Assembly: GCA_900754075.1 (NCBI GenBank) | Contig: CAAEBN010000017.1 | Span: 1 to 64,000, forward strand | Direction of reading: 5' to 3' | Length of the DNA: 64,000 nucleotides | From: an uncultured Collinsella sp. | GTDB lineage: Bacteria; Actinomycetota; Coriobacteriia; Coriobacteriales; Coriobacteriaceae | Shown here: positions 32,405 to 41,339 of the stretch, one piece after another | How positions within the stretch are numbered: position 1 is the stretch's first letter | How the letters are laid out: every line of letters starts with the position of its first letter | Program-made: the position numbers and the translations under genes | The notes under the pieces: generated by a model | Databases searched by the model: none | The model's input: only the letters and a program-made list of their open reading frames with translations | What the model was told of the DNA's origin: nothing

Positions 32405-33082
32405 ATGTCGCTGCGCGGTGGAATTGGTCTTCCTGAGCTGCCTATCAAGGATGGGCAGGAGTTTCGGCTTGGCATTATGGGTGGCACCTTCGACCCGATT
32501 CATTACGGGCACTTGGTTACCGCCGAGCAGGCGCGCGAGTCGCTCGACTTGGACGCCGTGCTCTTTATGCCGGCCGGCTCTCCAGCCTTTAAGCTCGACA
32601 AACCGGTGACGCCTGCCGAGGACCGTTATGCCATGACGGTCCTCGCCACCGCCGCGAATCCGGCTTTCTTGGCGAGCCGTTTCGAGATCGATCGTCAGGG
32701 CGTGACCTATACGGCCGATACGCTTCATGCCCTTCGCGACTTTTACCCGCCTCAGGTAAAGCTCTACTTTATTACGGGCGCCGACGCGATTATCGATATT
32801 GTGACCTGGCATGATGCCGAACGAATAGCTGAGCTTGCTACCTTTATTGCGGCGACGCGACCGGGCTTTGATATCGATACAGCGCGTGCCCGAATTAAAG
32901 AGTCGGGACTGCCATTCGACGTGCGCTATATTCAGATTCCGGCGCTGGCGATCAGCTCGACGAACATTCGTAAGCGAGTTGCCCGCGGCATGAGCGTGCG
33001 CTATCTTACGAGCGAGTCCGTGCTCGGCTACATTCGCAAACGCAGGCTATATGCCGATTTGGGCCAAGAAGATTTTGAGTGA
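32405..33082 (+). CDS. nadD: Nicotinate-nucleotide adenylyltransferase
   Basis: Adenylylates nicotinate mononucleotide in NAD synthesis. The 225-residue product carries the nucleotidyltransferase motif GGTFDPIHYGHL near residue 26, an FMPAGSPAFK substrate loop and the terminal ISSTNIRKRVARG. The first ~20 residues are an extension relative to typical NadD; an internal ATG (IMGGTFD) is too late to be the start. It lies between obgE and yqeK, a common arrangement. Confidence 0.94.
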   Translation: MSLRGGIGLPELPIKDGQEFRLGIMGGTFDPIHYGHLVTAEQARESLDLDAVLFMPAGSPAFKLDKPVTPAEDRYAMTVLATAANPAFLASRFEIDRQGVTYTADTLHALRDFYPPQVKLYFITGADAIIDIVTWHDAERIAELATFIAATRPGFDIDTARARIKESGLPFDVRYIQIPALAISSTNIRKRVARGMSVRYLTSESVLGYIRKRRLYADLGQEDFE

Positions 33083-33094
33083 TGGGGGTCTACG

Positions 33095-33718
33095 TTGTCG
33101 GTAGAGGATCAGTTTGAGGGCGATGAGCGCGCATTGTTGACGCGTATCCACGAGTTGCTCGATGTGCGCATGAAGGATAAACGTAAGCGCTACGTTCATT
33201 CGCTCGGGGTTGCCGAGACTGCACTGCACCTAGCCGAGGTATACGGTGTCGACCGCTTTGATGCCGCTGCCGCCGGCCTGATCCATGACTGGGACAAGGT
33301 GCTCTCCGACGACGAGCTGGTCACGCGCGCTCTGCATTATGGCATTAAGATTGCCGGCTCTCCGTCTGCCGCGACGCCGCTTTTACATGGCCCGGTTGCC
33401 GCCTATGAGCTTCCGCAGCTTTTTCCCGAGCTGTCGCCGGCCGTTTTCCAGGCTGTCGACCGTCACACCGTGGGTGCCTGCGACATGACGCCGCTCGATA
33501 TGGTGGTCTTTGTGGCCGATGCCATCGAGCCCAACCGCCACGGCGACTATGCCCATGCGCTGCGCAAGATGGTGGGGGAGTCGACGCTCGACGAGTTGTT
33601 CTTCTCCTGTTTTGCGCAGGGTCTGGTCTATGTGATCCAGTCCGGGCGCTATCTTTATCCCACGGCTATTTCGATTTACAACCATTACGCCCAGCTTGCG
33701 CTAGCTCGGGCTGTCTAG
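33095..33718 (+). CDS. yqeK: YqeK-type HD-domain hydrolase (diadenosine tetraphosphatase)
   Basis: HD-superfamily metal-dependent phosphohydrolase, 207 residues. Metal-site residues are in HSLGVAETA and AGLIHDWDK, with a later LLHGPVAAYEL and VFVADAIEPNRHGDY. Members next to nadD and rsfS hydrolyse Ap4A. It starts with TTG at 33095 after GGGGG; a start a few codons downstream cannot be excluded. rsfS follows after 13 nt. Confidence 0.9.
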   Translation: MSVEDQFEGDERALLTRIHELLDVRMKDKRKRYVHSLGVAETALHLAEVYGVDRFDAAAAGLIHDWDKVLSDDELVTRALHYGIKIAGSPSAATPLLHGPVAAYELPQLFPELSPAVFQAVDRHTVGACDMTPLDMVVFVADAIEPNRHGDYAHALRKMVGESTLDELFFSCFAQGLVYVIQSGRYLYPTAISIYNHYAQLALARAV

Positions 33719-33731
33719 AAAGAGGTATTCC

Positions 33732-34187
33732 ATGGCCGACGAGACCATGACCGACGAGCAGATTCTTGAAGGTGTGGAGCACAAGAGCTTCGTCGCTACG
33801 TCCGACCGCACCGCCGCCTCGCTGTCCGCGAGCGGTGTCGCCGCCGAGGATGTCGCCCGCGCCGCCGCGCAGGCCGCCTACGACAAGAAGGGCGAGGACG
33901 TTCAGGTGCTCGACCTGACCGAGCTTTCCGACGTATGCGACTACTTTGTGCTTGCCACCGGTACCAATAACCGTCAGGTCGATTCGATCGTCGACGAGAT
34001 CGAGGAGAAGGTCGCCGAGGCTTGCGGTGAGCACCCGTTCTCCATCGAGGGCCGTGAGCAGAAGACCTGGATGCTCATGGACTACGGCTCGGTCGTCGTC
34101 CACGTCTTCACCCCCGAGGCACGTGACTTCTACCGTCTCGAGAAGCTCTGGGGCGACGCTCCCCAGCTTCCCCTCAATCTCCTCTAG
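33732..34187 (+). CDS. rsfS: Ribosomal silencing factor RsfS
   Basis: Binds L14 on the 50S subunit and blocks subunit joining during starvation. The 151-residue product has a ~45-residue N-terminal extension, then the RsfS core: DVQVLDLTELSDVCDYFVLATG, NRQVDSIVDEIEEK and WMLMDYGSVVVHVFTPEARD. AGAAAGAGG precedes the ATG. It ends the obgE-nadD-yqeK-rsfS run and is followed by a strong terminator. Confidence 0.95.
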   Translation: MADETMTDEQILEGVEHKSFVATSDRTAASLSASGVAAEDVARAAAQAAYDKKGEDVQVLDLTELSDVCDYFVLATGTNNRQVDSIVDEIEEKVAEACGEHPFSIEGREQKTWMLMDYGSVVVHVFTPEARDFYRLEKLWGDAPQLPLNLL

Positions 34188-34233
34188 GACCTTATTTGGT
34201 CTGGGGCTTCTCTAGAGCTTCCCTCTACCGTTC

Positions 34234-34276
34234 GCCGGGCAGTTGCGGTTTTCCGCACCTGCCCGGCTTTCTTTTT
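34234..34276 (+). terminator. Terminator after rsfS
   Basis: GCCGGGCAGTTGCGG (34234-34248) and CCGCACCTGCCCGGC (34253-34267) form a long stem with a TTTT loop, followed by TTTCTTTTT. Confidence 0.88.
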
Positions 34277-34288
34277 GCCCAAAGGCGG

Positions 34289-35542
34289 TTAATCGTTGAA
34301 GCGGGATTGGCGGCCGAAGGATAGGGCGGTATCGCCGAACTTGTCTCGGACGGCGTCGATGGCGACGGAGAGGTTGCGACGGTCGCTGGATTGGGCTCCG
34401 CGGTCGTCGACTTCGCAGAACAGGTCGGTCTGGATGCCGCCCTGATGATCGAAGTCGCTCATGCCGATGCCCGCCAGGCGCACATGCATGCCTTCCTGCC
34501 AGATGTTGTCGAGCAACTCGAGCGCCACCGCTACAAAGATGTTCTCATCGTCGGTCGGATGCGGCAGCCGGCGCTGTGCCGTGCGTCCGCTGCCGTAAGA
34601 GTATTTGAGCTTGAGCGTCACCGTGGCGCCCGTCAGCCCCTGACGGCGCAGGCGGCGCCCAACCGACTCGCCCAGCAGCGCAATCGCCGCCTCGATATCC
34701 CCACGCTCAGTCAAATCCTTCGCAAAGGTGCGCTCATTGCTCACCGATTTAACTTCACGTTCGTCATCCAGGCTGGTGACCTCGGATACTTCGAGCCCCA
34801 AAGCACGCTGACGCATGCGCTCGCCATTCACGCCAAAAATTGCAGCCAGGGTGGAATCTGGCGCGCGTGAAAGCTCGCCGAGTGTATAGATGCGCATGCG
34901 ACGCAGTCGCTCCTCGGCCGAACGCCCGATTCCGCTCATGGCGGACACGGGCAGCGCGGCCAAAAACCGCTGCTCCGTACCAGGGCGCACAATGGTCAGA
35001 CCAAACGGCTTGTCGCGCTCGCTTGCGATTTTGGCCACGGTCTTGTTGCAGCCCACGCCAATTGAGCACGTCACTCCCAGCGCTGCCACGCGGTCGCTTA
35101 TGCGCCGCGCAACCAGCAGCGGGTCTTCGGGCGCGAACCGGCCCGGCGTAATATCGATAAAGGCCTCGTCGATGGACACACGCTCCACGCGCGGTGTCTC
35201 GTCGGCGAGAATCGCCATGACCTGCGCGCTCACCTCACGGTAGCGATCGAAGTGTCCGTGCGTCCAAATGGCCTGCGGGCACAGGCGCCGCGCCTCGGCT
35301 GAGGCCATGGCAGAATGCACGCCAAAGCGACGTGCCTCGTATGAACATGTGGACACGACGCCGCGTGACTCGGCGTCTCCACCCACGATGAGCGGCTTGC
35401 CGCGCCACTCGGGATGATCGAGCATCTCCACGCTCGCAAAAAATGCATCAAGGTCCATCAGGCCCACCGCCGGACCCGTCCAGGGCGGCGGCGTGACGCC
35501 CGCAGCATCCTCATAACCGTATGTATGTTCGCGTCTTTCCAT
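34289..35542 (-). CDS. dinB: DNA polymerase IV (Y-family)
   Basis: Translesion DNA polymerase, 417 residues. Catalytic carboxylates are Asp30 in LMDLDAFFASVE and Asp125-Glu126 in SIDEAFID; the YEARRFGVHSAM finger and helix-hairpin-helix (MSGIGRSAEERL) are present. The C-terminal little-finger domain includes IQTDLF, a plausible beta-clamp-binding motif. The protein starts with a ~25-residue extension before the usual N-terminus. It is the only minus-strand gene between 14 and 62 kb, is convergent with rsfS, and no SOS box was recognised upstream. Confidence 0.94.
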   Translation of the reverse strand: MERREHTYGYEDAAGVTPPPWTGPAVGLMDLDAFFASVEMLDHPEWRGKPLIVGGDAESRGVVSTCSYEARRFGVHSAMASAEARRLCPQAIWTHGHFDRYREVSAQVMAILADETPRVERVSIDEAFIDITPGRFAPEDPLLVARRISDRVAALGVTCSIGVGCNKTVAKIASERDKPFGLTIVRPGTEQRFLAALPVSAMSGIGRSAEERLRRMRIYTLGELSRAPDSTLAAIFGVNGERMRQRALGLEVSEVTSLDDEREVKSVSNERTFAKDLTERGDIEAAIALLGESVGRRLRRQGLTGATVTLKLKYSYGSGRTAQRRLPHPTDDENIFVAVALELLDNIWQEGMHVRLAGIGMSDFDHQGGIQTDLFCEVDDRGAQSSDRRNLSVAIDAVRDKFGDTALSFGRQSRFND

Positions 35543-35743
35543 GTCATGAGTATATCGCGCAGCTCATGTGGGGTGCGTGGATGTGCTTGCAAATCGCGAA
35601 TTCTTGTCTAAGATATGGATTTGCCCTCGACTACACCGAAGAAGTTGGTCTCACGGACTTCACCTGCCCGCGTCGATGGCGTATTATGTTCAACTGTTTG
35701 TTTGTAGTTGCAGCCTAAAGCTGCTTGGTTGGAGGAGTTTCCT

Positions 35744-36085
35744 TTGGCAGTCAAGATTCGCCTTGCTCGTCACGGCGCTAAGAAGCGTCCGTACTACCGT
35801 GTCGTCGTCGCCGATTCCCGCGCCCCGCGTGACGGTCGTATCATCGAGGAGGTTGGCCGCTACAACCCGATGACCGCCCCCAAGACCATCAACCTCGACC
35901 TCGAGAAGATCGCTGACTGGCAGTCCAAGGGCGCTCAGCTCACCGACGCCGTCGCTGCTCTGGTCAAGGCCGCCAACGAGGGCGAGAAGACCGAGACCGT
36001 CGTCAAGAAGTCCAAGAAGCAGCTCGCCAAAGAGGCCGAGGCCGCTAAGGCTGCCGCTGAGGCCGCTGAGGGCGCCGAGGAGTAA
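35744..36085 (+). CDS. rpsP: 30S ribosomal protein S16
   Basis: Small-subunit protein bS16. The 113-residue product starts at TTG 35744 (AVKIRLARHGAKKRPYYRVV), seven bases after GGAGGAG; the open frame to 35708 is not family-like. The conserved core ends near residue 75, followed by a Lys/Glu/Ala-rich C-terminal extension. It opens the rpsP-khpA-rimM-trmD run, a widely conserved order. A possible -10 (TATTAT, 35682-35687) lies upstream. Confidence 0.96.
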   Translation: MAVKIRLARHGAKKRPYYRVVVADSRAPRDGRIIEEVGRYNPMTAPKTINLDLEKIADWQSKGAQLTDAVAALVKAANEGEKTETVVKKSKKQLAKEAEAAKAAAEAAEGAEE

Positions 36086-36088
36086 ATC

Positions 36089-36373
36089 GTGCCTGAGGTT
36101 GACGCTGCACAGCTCGAGGGTGAGGCAATGCTCTCAGATCGCATCGCCGATCTCGTCGAATATCTCGTTGTTCAGATCGTCGACGACCCGGATTCCGTGA
36201 GCCTCGAGGTCATCGATGGTGACGACGCCTCCACGATTGAGGTTTCGGTTGCCGAGGATGACGTCGCTAAGGTCATCGGCCGTCGTGGCCGTACCATCAA
36301 GGCCATTCGCACGCTCGCCCGTGCACTGGCCGCTCGCCTCGACACCGCTGTCGAGGTAGAGGTTCTGGGCTAG
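36089..36373 (+). CDS. khpA: KH-domain RNA-binding protein KhpA
   Basis: Small single KH-domain protein; the GxxG loop is in VIGRRGRTIKAIRTLARAL. Homologues bind RNA with KhpB and affect cell elongation and division. GTG 36089 with GAGGAG upstream gives 94 residues; ATG 36128, also with GAGG nearby, would give 81, closer to the usual length. The gene follows rpsP by 3 nt. Confidence 0.92.
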   Translation: MPEVDAAQLEGEAMLSDRIADLVEYLVVQIVDDPDSVSLEVIDGDDASTIEVSVAEDDVAKVIGRRGRTIKAIRTLARALAARLDTAVEVEVLG

Positions 36374-36377
36374 GACC

Positions 36378-36899
36378 TTGAGGTCCCAGTACAAAAACAT
36401 CGCCCGTGTGGTCAAGCCGCACGGAAGGAAGGGGGAGGTCCTCGCGCAGCCGCTGCGGGGGCTTCCTTCTGTATTGGAGCCGGGTATGCGTGTCGCCTTG
36501 ACGCCGCCGGCGCTCAAGCGCGACCGTTTTTGCACGGTCGTGTCCGTCACCGATACGGGCGATGGCGATCTGGTCTCGTTTGAGGGCATAGACGACTTGA
36601 CGGCCGCCGAGGGCATCACCGGATGCTATGTGCTGGCCAATCGTGACGACTTCGAGCTCGATTCGCTCGACGCCGCCTATACCGACCTCATGGGTCGCGA
36701 GGTGACCGACGAGCGCTTTGGCTCGCTCGGCACGATTGTCGAGATCATGTCGACGCCCGCCAACGATGTTTGGGTTGTCGAGGGCGATCGGTACGGCGAG
36801 GTGCTGATTCCCGTGGTCGAGCAGGTTGTGCTCGATCTTCCCGACACAGGAACAATTTCCGTCCACGTTATGGACGGCTTGATCGATATGGACAAGTAG
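36378..36899 (+). CDS. rimM: 16S rRNA processing protein RimM
   Basis: 30S-subunit maturation factor that binds S19. The 173-residue product has the N-terminal RimM domain (NIARVVKPHGRKGEVLAQPL, with the start of the conserved HGRxGE loop) and a C-terminal PRC-barrel domain (DLMGREVTD, then VEGDRYGEVLIPVVEQVV). The likely start is TTG 36378; the ribosome binding site is weak, which suggests coupling to khpA. trmD follows after 10 nt with GGGAGGAC. Confidence 0.93.
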   Translation: MRSQYKNIARVVKPHGRKGEVLAQPLRGLPSVLEPGMRVALTPPALKRDRFCTVVSVTDTGDGDLVSFEGIDDLTAAEGITGCYVLANRDDFELDSLDAAYTDLMGREVTDERFGSLGTIVEIMSTPANDVWVVEGDRYGEVLIPVVEQVVLDLPDTGTISVHVMDGLIDMDK

Positions 36900-36909
36900 G
36901 GAGGACAGC

Positions 36910-37668
36910 ATGCTGATTGAGACCCTTTCGGTCTTTCCCGAGATGTTTGAGCCCGTCATGTCCACGTCGATTTTGGGCCGCGCCCGCAAGGCCGGCCTTT
37001 TTGATTTTAAGGCGTATAACCTGCGCGACTGGACGCACGACCGCCATCGCACCGTCGATGACGAGCCGTACGGCGGTGGGCAGGGCATGCTCATGAAGGT
37101 CGAGCCCATTGCCGAGGCAATCGAGGCCATCAGCTCCGAGGGTCCCAAGCCCACCGTGGTGTTCTTCACCCCCTGCGGCGAGCCCTTTACGCAGCATGTG
37201 GCCGAGCGCCTGCTCAAAAGTGAGCGCCTGCTGTTTGTGTGCAGCCGTTACGAGGGCGTCGACGAGCGCGCCTATGCGTATGCCGATGAGCGTCTGTCGA
37301 TCGGCGACTACGTGCTCACGGGCGGCGAGCTGCCCGCTATGGTCGTAGCCGATGCCGTCGTACGGCTCATTCCCGGTGCCCTTGGTGACGAGATGAGCAA
37401 CGTGGACGAGTCCTTCTCGACCGCCGAGGACGGTGGCCTGCTCGAGTACGCGCAGTACACCCGCCCCGCCGAGTTTAATGGCGAGGGCGTGCCTCCAGTG
37501 CTCGTAAGCGGCGACCACGCCAAGGTCGATGCCTGGCGTCGCAAAAACGCCATCGAGCGTACCTGTCGTTGGCGTCCCGATCTTATCGAGACGGCACACC
37601 TTACGGCCGAGGAGCGCGCATACGCGCAGGAGATTCTGGACGCATCGTATTCGCAGGGCGAGGAGTGA
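36910..37668 (+). CDS. trmD: tRNA (guanine-N1-)-methyltransferase
   Basis: SPOUT-family enzyme that methylates G37 of tRNAs. The 252-residue protein has the trefoil-knot SAM site: FFTPCGEPFTQ, CSRYEGVDERAYAYADE and SIGDYVLTGGELPAM. The early DYRPYGGGQGML-type segment (DDEPYGGGQGML) and the C-terminal helical tRNA-binding region are present. Start ATG 36910 with GGGAGGAC. The lepB start codon lies 2 nt after its stop. Confidence 0.96.
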   Translation: MLIETLSVFPEMFEPVMSTSILGRARKAGLFDFKAYNLRDWTHDRHRTVDDEPYGGGQGMLMKVEPIAEAIEAISSEGPKPTVVFFTPCGEPFTQHVAERLLKSERLLFVCSRYEGVDERAYAYADERLSIGDYVLTGGELPAMVVADAVVRLIPGALGDEMSNVDESFSTAEDGGLLEYAQYTRPAEFNGEGVPPVLVSGDHAKVDAWRRKNAIERTCRWRPDLIETAHLTAEERAYAQEILDASYSQGEE

Positions 37669-37670
37669 GA

Positions 37671-38234
37671 ATGGTTCCATCGCAGCATTCTGCCCTGAGG
37701 GGCGCCTTTGAGTGGATCGTAATCGTTGCGATCGCACTGGTCGCCACCTTCTTGATTCGCTCGTTTGTGGTCGAACCCTTTGTGGTGCCTACCGGTTCCA
37801 TGGAGTCCACGATCGAGATCGGAGACCAGATCCTGGCGCAAAAGGTGAGCCTCGAGCTTGGGCAGCCCGTCAAACAGGGCGATATCGTGGTGTTCCACAA
37901 CCCCGATGCCACGTCCGAGCATGATGTGCTGGTAAAGCGCGTCATCGCCACGGCCGGTCAGACGGTCGATCTGCAGGACGGCAAGGTCGTCGTCGATGGC
38001 CAGGCGCTCGACGAGGACTATACGACTGGCATTAGCTGGCCGCTTTCGGTCCAAGCCCCCGGCGCTCAGGTGAGCTATCCCTACACCGTCCCTGACGACT
38101 GTGTGTGGGTGATGGGCGACAACCGCGAGAACTCTGCTGACTCCCGCTACTTTGGCCCGGTCGACCGCTCCGACTTGATCGCCGTGGCGCTTGTGCGCTA
38201 CTGGCCGCTTAACCGTATCGGCGCTATCGATTAA
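37671..38234 (+). CDS. lepB: Signal peptidase I
   Basis: Membrane protease that cleaves Sec signal peptides. The 187-residue product has one transmembrane helix (~14-32), the catalytic Ser43 in PTGSMESTI and the catalytic Lys89 in VLVKRVIA, plus the C-terminal MGDNRENSADSRYFGPV box. ATG 37671 is chosen, with GAGGAG upstream overlapping the end of trmD. Position after trmD is common in Gram-positives. Confidence 0.95.
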   Translation: MVPSQHSALRGAFEWIVIVAIALVATFLIRSFVVEPFVVPTGSMESTIEIGDQILAQKVSLELGQPVKQGDIVVFHNPDATSEHDVLVKRVIATAGQTVDLQDGKVVVDGQALDEDYTTGISWPLSVQAPGAQVSYPYTVPDDCVWVMGDNRENSADSRYFGPVDRSDLIAVALVRYWPLNRIGAID

Positions 38235-38293
38235 AAACCGCTATAGTACAGTACCTAACCGTGTAATCGTTTCGACGAGGGGATATTAGAGGC

Positions 38294-39205
38294 ATGAACG
38301 CTTCATCGCTTTCCTTCCAAGACATCATCCTGCGCCTCCAGCAGTACTGGGGCGAGCAGGGCTGCGTCATTATGCAGCCCTATGACTCCGAGGTCGGTGC
38401 CGGTACCTTCCATACCGCGACCACGCTGCGCTCGCTCGGTCCCGCCGAGTGGCGCACCTGCTATGCACAGCCCTGCCGCCGTCCCGCCGACGGCCGCTAC
38501 GGCGAGAACCCCAACCGCATGCAGCATTACTATCAGTTCCAGGTGCTTATCAAGCCCTCGCCGGTCAACGCCCAGGAGCTCTACTTGGGTTCGCTGGCCG
38601 CCATTGGCCTGGACCCCAACGACCATGACGTCCGCTTTGTCGAGGACGACTGGGAGAGCCCGACGCTCGGCGCCTGGGGCCTTGGCTGGGAGGTCTGGCT
38701 CAATGGCATGGAGGTCACGCAGTTTACGTACTTCCAGCAGGTGGGCGGCATCGAGGTCGACCCCGTGCCCGTCGAGATCACCTATGGCCTGGAGCGTATC
38801 GCCATGTACGCCCAGGGCGTCAACTCGGTCTATGACCTGGTGTGGAGCTACCTGCCCGACGGCACGCCCATGACCTACGGCGACGTGTTCCTGGAGAACG
38901 AGCGCGAGTTCAGCGCTTACAACTTTGAGGTCGCCAACGTCGAGATGATGCGTCAGAAGTTTGACGACTACGAGGCCGAGTGCCACTCCTGCCTGGAGCG
39001 CAAGCTGCCGCTGCCGGCATATGACTGCGTCATGAAGTGCAGCCATGCCTTCAACCTGCTCGATGCCCGCGGTGCGCTGTCCGCAGTCGAGCGCGCCAAC
39101 TACATCCTGCGCGTCCGCGCCGTCGCCAAGGCGTGCTGCGAGGCCTATATGGCCGAGGTCGCCGGAATCAACGAGAATGCCGATCAGGAAGGCGAGGTGG
39201 CGTAA
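38294..39205 (+). CDS. glyQ: Glycine-tRNA ligase alpha subunit
   Basis: Catalytic subunit of the bacterial alpha2beta2 glycyl-tRNA synthetase. The 303-residue protein contains the class II signatures of the family: GCVIMQPYDSEVGAGTFH, the WRTCYAQPCRRPADGRYGENPNR motif-2 region and MEVTQFTYFQQVGG. It lies 3 nt before glyS. The 59-nt upstream gap is too short for a T-box riboswitch, so control must be different from Firmicutes. Confidence 0.96.
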   Translation: MNASSLSFQDIILRLQQYWGEQGCVIMQPYDSEVGAGTFHTATTLRSLGPAEWRTCYAQPCRRPADGRYGENPNRMQHYYQFQVLIKPSPVNAQELYLGSLAAIGLDPNDHDVRFVEDDWESPTLGAWGLGWEVWLNGMEVTQFTYFQQVGGIEVDPVPVEITYGLERIAMYAQGVNSVYDLVWSYLPDGTPMTYGDVFLENEREFSAYNFEVANVEMMRQKFDDYEAECHSCLERKLPLPAYDCVMKCSHAFNLLDARGALSAVERANYILRVRAVAKACCEAYMAEVAGINENADQEGEVA

Positions 39206-39208
39206 GCC

Positions 39209-41305
39209 ATGGCAGACGCTAAGGATTTCCTGTTTGAGATCGGTACGGAGGAAATGCCCTCTGCACCGCTGAACAATGCCGTCAAGCAGCTTGGCACCAT
39301 GATCGCCAAGGGTCTCGACGAGGCCGGTCTGGCCCATGGCGAGGTCCGCGTGATCTCGAGCCCGCGTCGCCTGGCTGCGCTCGTTGCCGACGTCGCCACC
39401 GCGACCGATGAGGTTCACGAGGTTAAGCGTGGCCCCGCGGCCAACATCGCCTTCGACGCTGACGGTAACGCCACCAAGGCCGCCCAGGGCTTCGCCCGCA
39501 AGTGCGGTGTGGCTGCCGAGGACCTGGTCCGTCGCGAGGACACCGACGGACGTGAGTACGTCTTTGCCGAGAAGAACATTCCTTCCGCCCCGGCCACGCC
39601 GATCCTGACCGCCCTGTGCGAGAAGACCATCGCCGGCCTGCAGTGGCCCAACTACCGCAGCCAGCGCTGGGGTCACGAGCACGCTACGTTTGTTCGTCCG
39701 GTCCGTTGGATCTGCTGCCTTTTGGGCGAGGACGTCGTGCCCGTGTCGTTTGCCGACGTGACGAGCGGTAACACCACGCGCGGCCATCGCGTGCTTGGTC
39801 CCGGTGAGCATGTGGTCGCCAACCCTGCCGTCTACGAGCAGGTACTCGAGGACGCCGGTGTGCTTTCTGCTGAGCGCCGTCGCGAGGCCATCCTTGCCGG
39901 TATCGCCGAGGTCGAGGCTGCGCGCCCCGGCTGCCACGTCGATACGCCCAAGAAGGTCTTCGAGGAGGTCATCAACCTCTGCGAGTGGCCGACGGTGCTC
40001 GTCGGTACCTTCGATGAGGAGTTCCTCAAGGTCCCTCACGAGATCATCTGCGAGTCTATGCTCACCAACCAGCGCTACTTCCCGATTTATGACGGCGAGG
40101 GCAAGCTGACGCGTGAGTTCGTGATCGTCTCCAACAGCAAGCCCGAGAATGCCGAGCGCGTGATCGACGGCAACGAGCGCGTTGTGCGCGCCCGCCTGGA
40201 TGACGCCAAGTTCTTCTACGAGGGGGACCTGAAGATCTCCCTCGACGAGTTCCGCGAGCGCCTGGCCAAGGTTGCCTTCCAGGAGAAGCTCGGCAGCGTG
40301 CTCGCCAAGTCCGAGCGTATTGAGCAGCTCGCGCTCGCTATTGCCCGTGAGGCCCATCTGGGCGCTCACCTTGCCGCCGACGCTGGCCGCGCCGCACACC
40401 TGTGCAAGGCCGACCTGGTGTCCAACGCTGTCGTCGAGTTCACGAGCCAGCAGGGCGTGATGGGCGGTTATTACGCGACCGCGATGGGGGAGAACGACGA
40501 GGTCGCCCATGCCATTCGCGATCACTATCGTCCCCGCTTCGCTGGCGACGAGCTGCCCGAGGGCACCGCTGGCTGCATCGTTGCCTGCGCCGACAAGCTC
40601 GATACCATCGCCGGTATCTTTGCCATCGGCGAGCCCCCGACCGGCTCTTCCGACCCGTACGCGCTGCGTCGTGCCGCTATCGGCATCATCAACATCCTGC
40701 GCGACCGTCTGCCGATTGATCCCACGTCGCTCATCGACTTTGCGCTCGAGCTCTATAGCGAGCAGGGCATTGAGTTCAACGCCGCCGAGGTCGCCCAGCA
40801 GGTCCGCGACTTCTTCCACGGTCGTCTGGTGAGCATGGCCCGCGACGAGAAGATCCCGGCCGACACCGTTGCCGCCGTTTCTGCGGTGCACATCATTGCC
40901 CCGTCGGTCTTCTTCGCCCGCTGCGCCGCGCTCGACGAGGCCCGCAAGAACGATGCTGAGACCTTCGACAACCTGGCGACCGCCTATGCCCGCGCCGCGC
41001 ACATCTCCAAGCCCGAGCTGGGTGCTGAGTACGATCGCAGCCTGATGGGCGAGGTCGAGCTTGCGCTTGCCGACGCCTCCGAGGCCGCTCAGACCGCTGT
41101 CGATGCCGCTCTCGCCGCCGAGGATTACCCGGCCGCATTTACCGCCCTTGCCGCCCTGCGTGCCCCCATCGACCGTTTCTTCGACGAGGTTATGGTCATG
41201 GACAAGGACGAGCAGCTCCGCGATAATCGCCTTAAGCTGCTCAACCGTTTCGAGGCCGTTTTCTCCGGCATCGCCAACATCGGTGAGCTTGCCCGCAAAA
41301 AGTAA
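39209..41305 (+). CDS. glyS: Glycine-tRNA ligase beta subunit
   Basis: tRNA-binding subunit of glycyl-tRNA synthetase, 698 residues, the usual length. Recognisable segments: LFEIGTEEMPSAPL at the N-terminus, SPRRLAALV, GHRVLGPGEHVV, the HD-like region (YYATAMGENDEVAHAIRDHY), and the C-terminal anticodon-binding part (MVMDKDEQLRDNRLKLLNR). A long open frame on the opposite strand is a composition shadow. Confidence 0.96.
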   Translation: MADAKDFLFEIGTEEMPSAPLNNAVKQLGTMIAKGLDEAGLAHGEVRVISSPRRLAALVADVATATDEVHEVKRGPAANIAFDADGNATKAAQGFARKCGVAAEDLVRREDTDGREYVFAEKNIPSAPATPILTALCEKTIAGLQWPNYRSQRWGHEHATFVRPVRWICCLLGEDVVPVSFADVTSGNTTRGHRVLGPGEHVVANPAVYEQVLEDAGVLSAERRREAILAGIAEVEAARPGCHVDTPKKVFEEVINLCEWPTVLVGTFDEEFLKVPHEIICESMLTNQRYFPIYDGEGKLTREFVIVSNSKPENAERVIDGNERVVRARLDDAKFFYEGDLKISLDEFRERLAKVAFQEKLGSVLAKSERIEQLALAIAREAHLGAHLAADAGRAAHLCKADLVSNAVVEFTSQQGVMGGYYATAMGENDEVAHAIRDHYRPRFAGDELPEGTAGCIVACADKLDTIAGIFAIGEPPTGSSDPYALRRAAIGIINILRDRLPIDPTSLIDFALELYSEQGIEFNAAEVAQQVRDFFHGRLVSMARDEKIPADTVAAVSAVHIIAPSVFFARCAALDEARKNDAETFDNLATAYARAAHISKPELGAEYDRSLMGEVELALADASEAAQTAVDAALAAEDYPAAFTALAALRAPIDRFFDEVMVMDKDEQLRDNRLKLLNRFEAVFSGIANIGELARKK

Positions 41306-41339
41306 GCTAGCCTGCGCATGAGCGCAAAAGGAGCCCCGC

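Noticed and set aside
38235..38293. T-box riboswitch upstream of glyQS
   Set aside because: The gap is only 59 nt and contains no T-box sequence or stem I-like structure.
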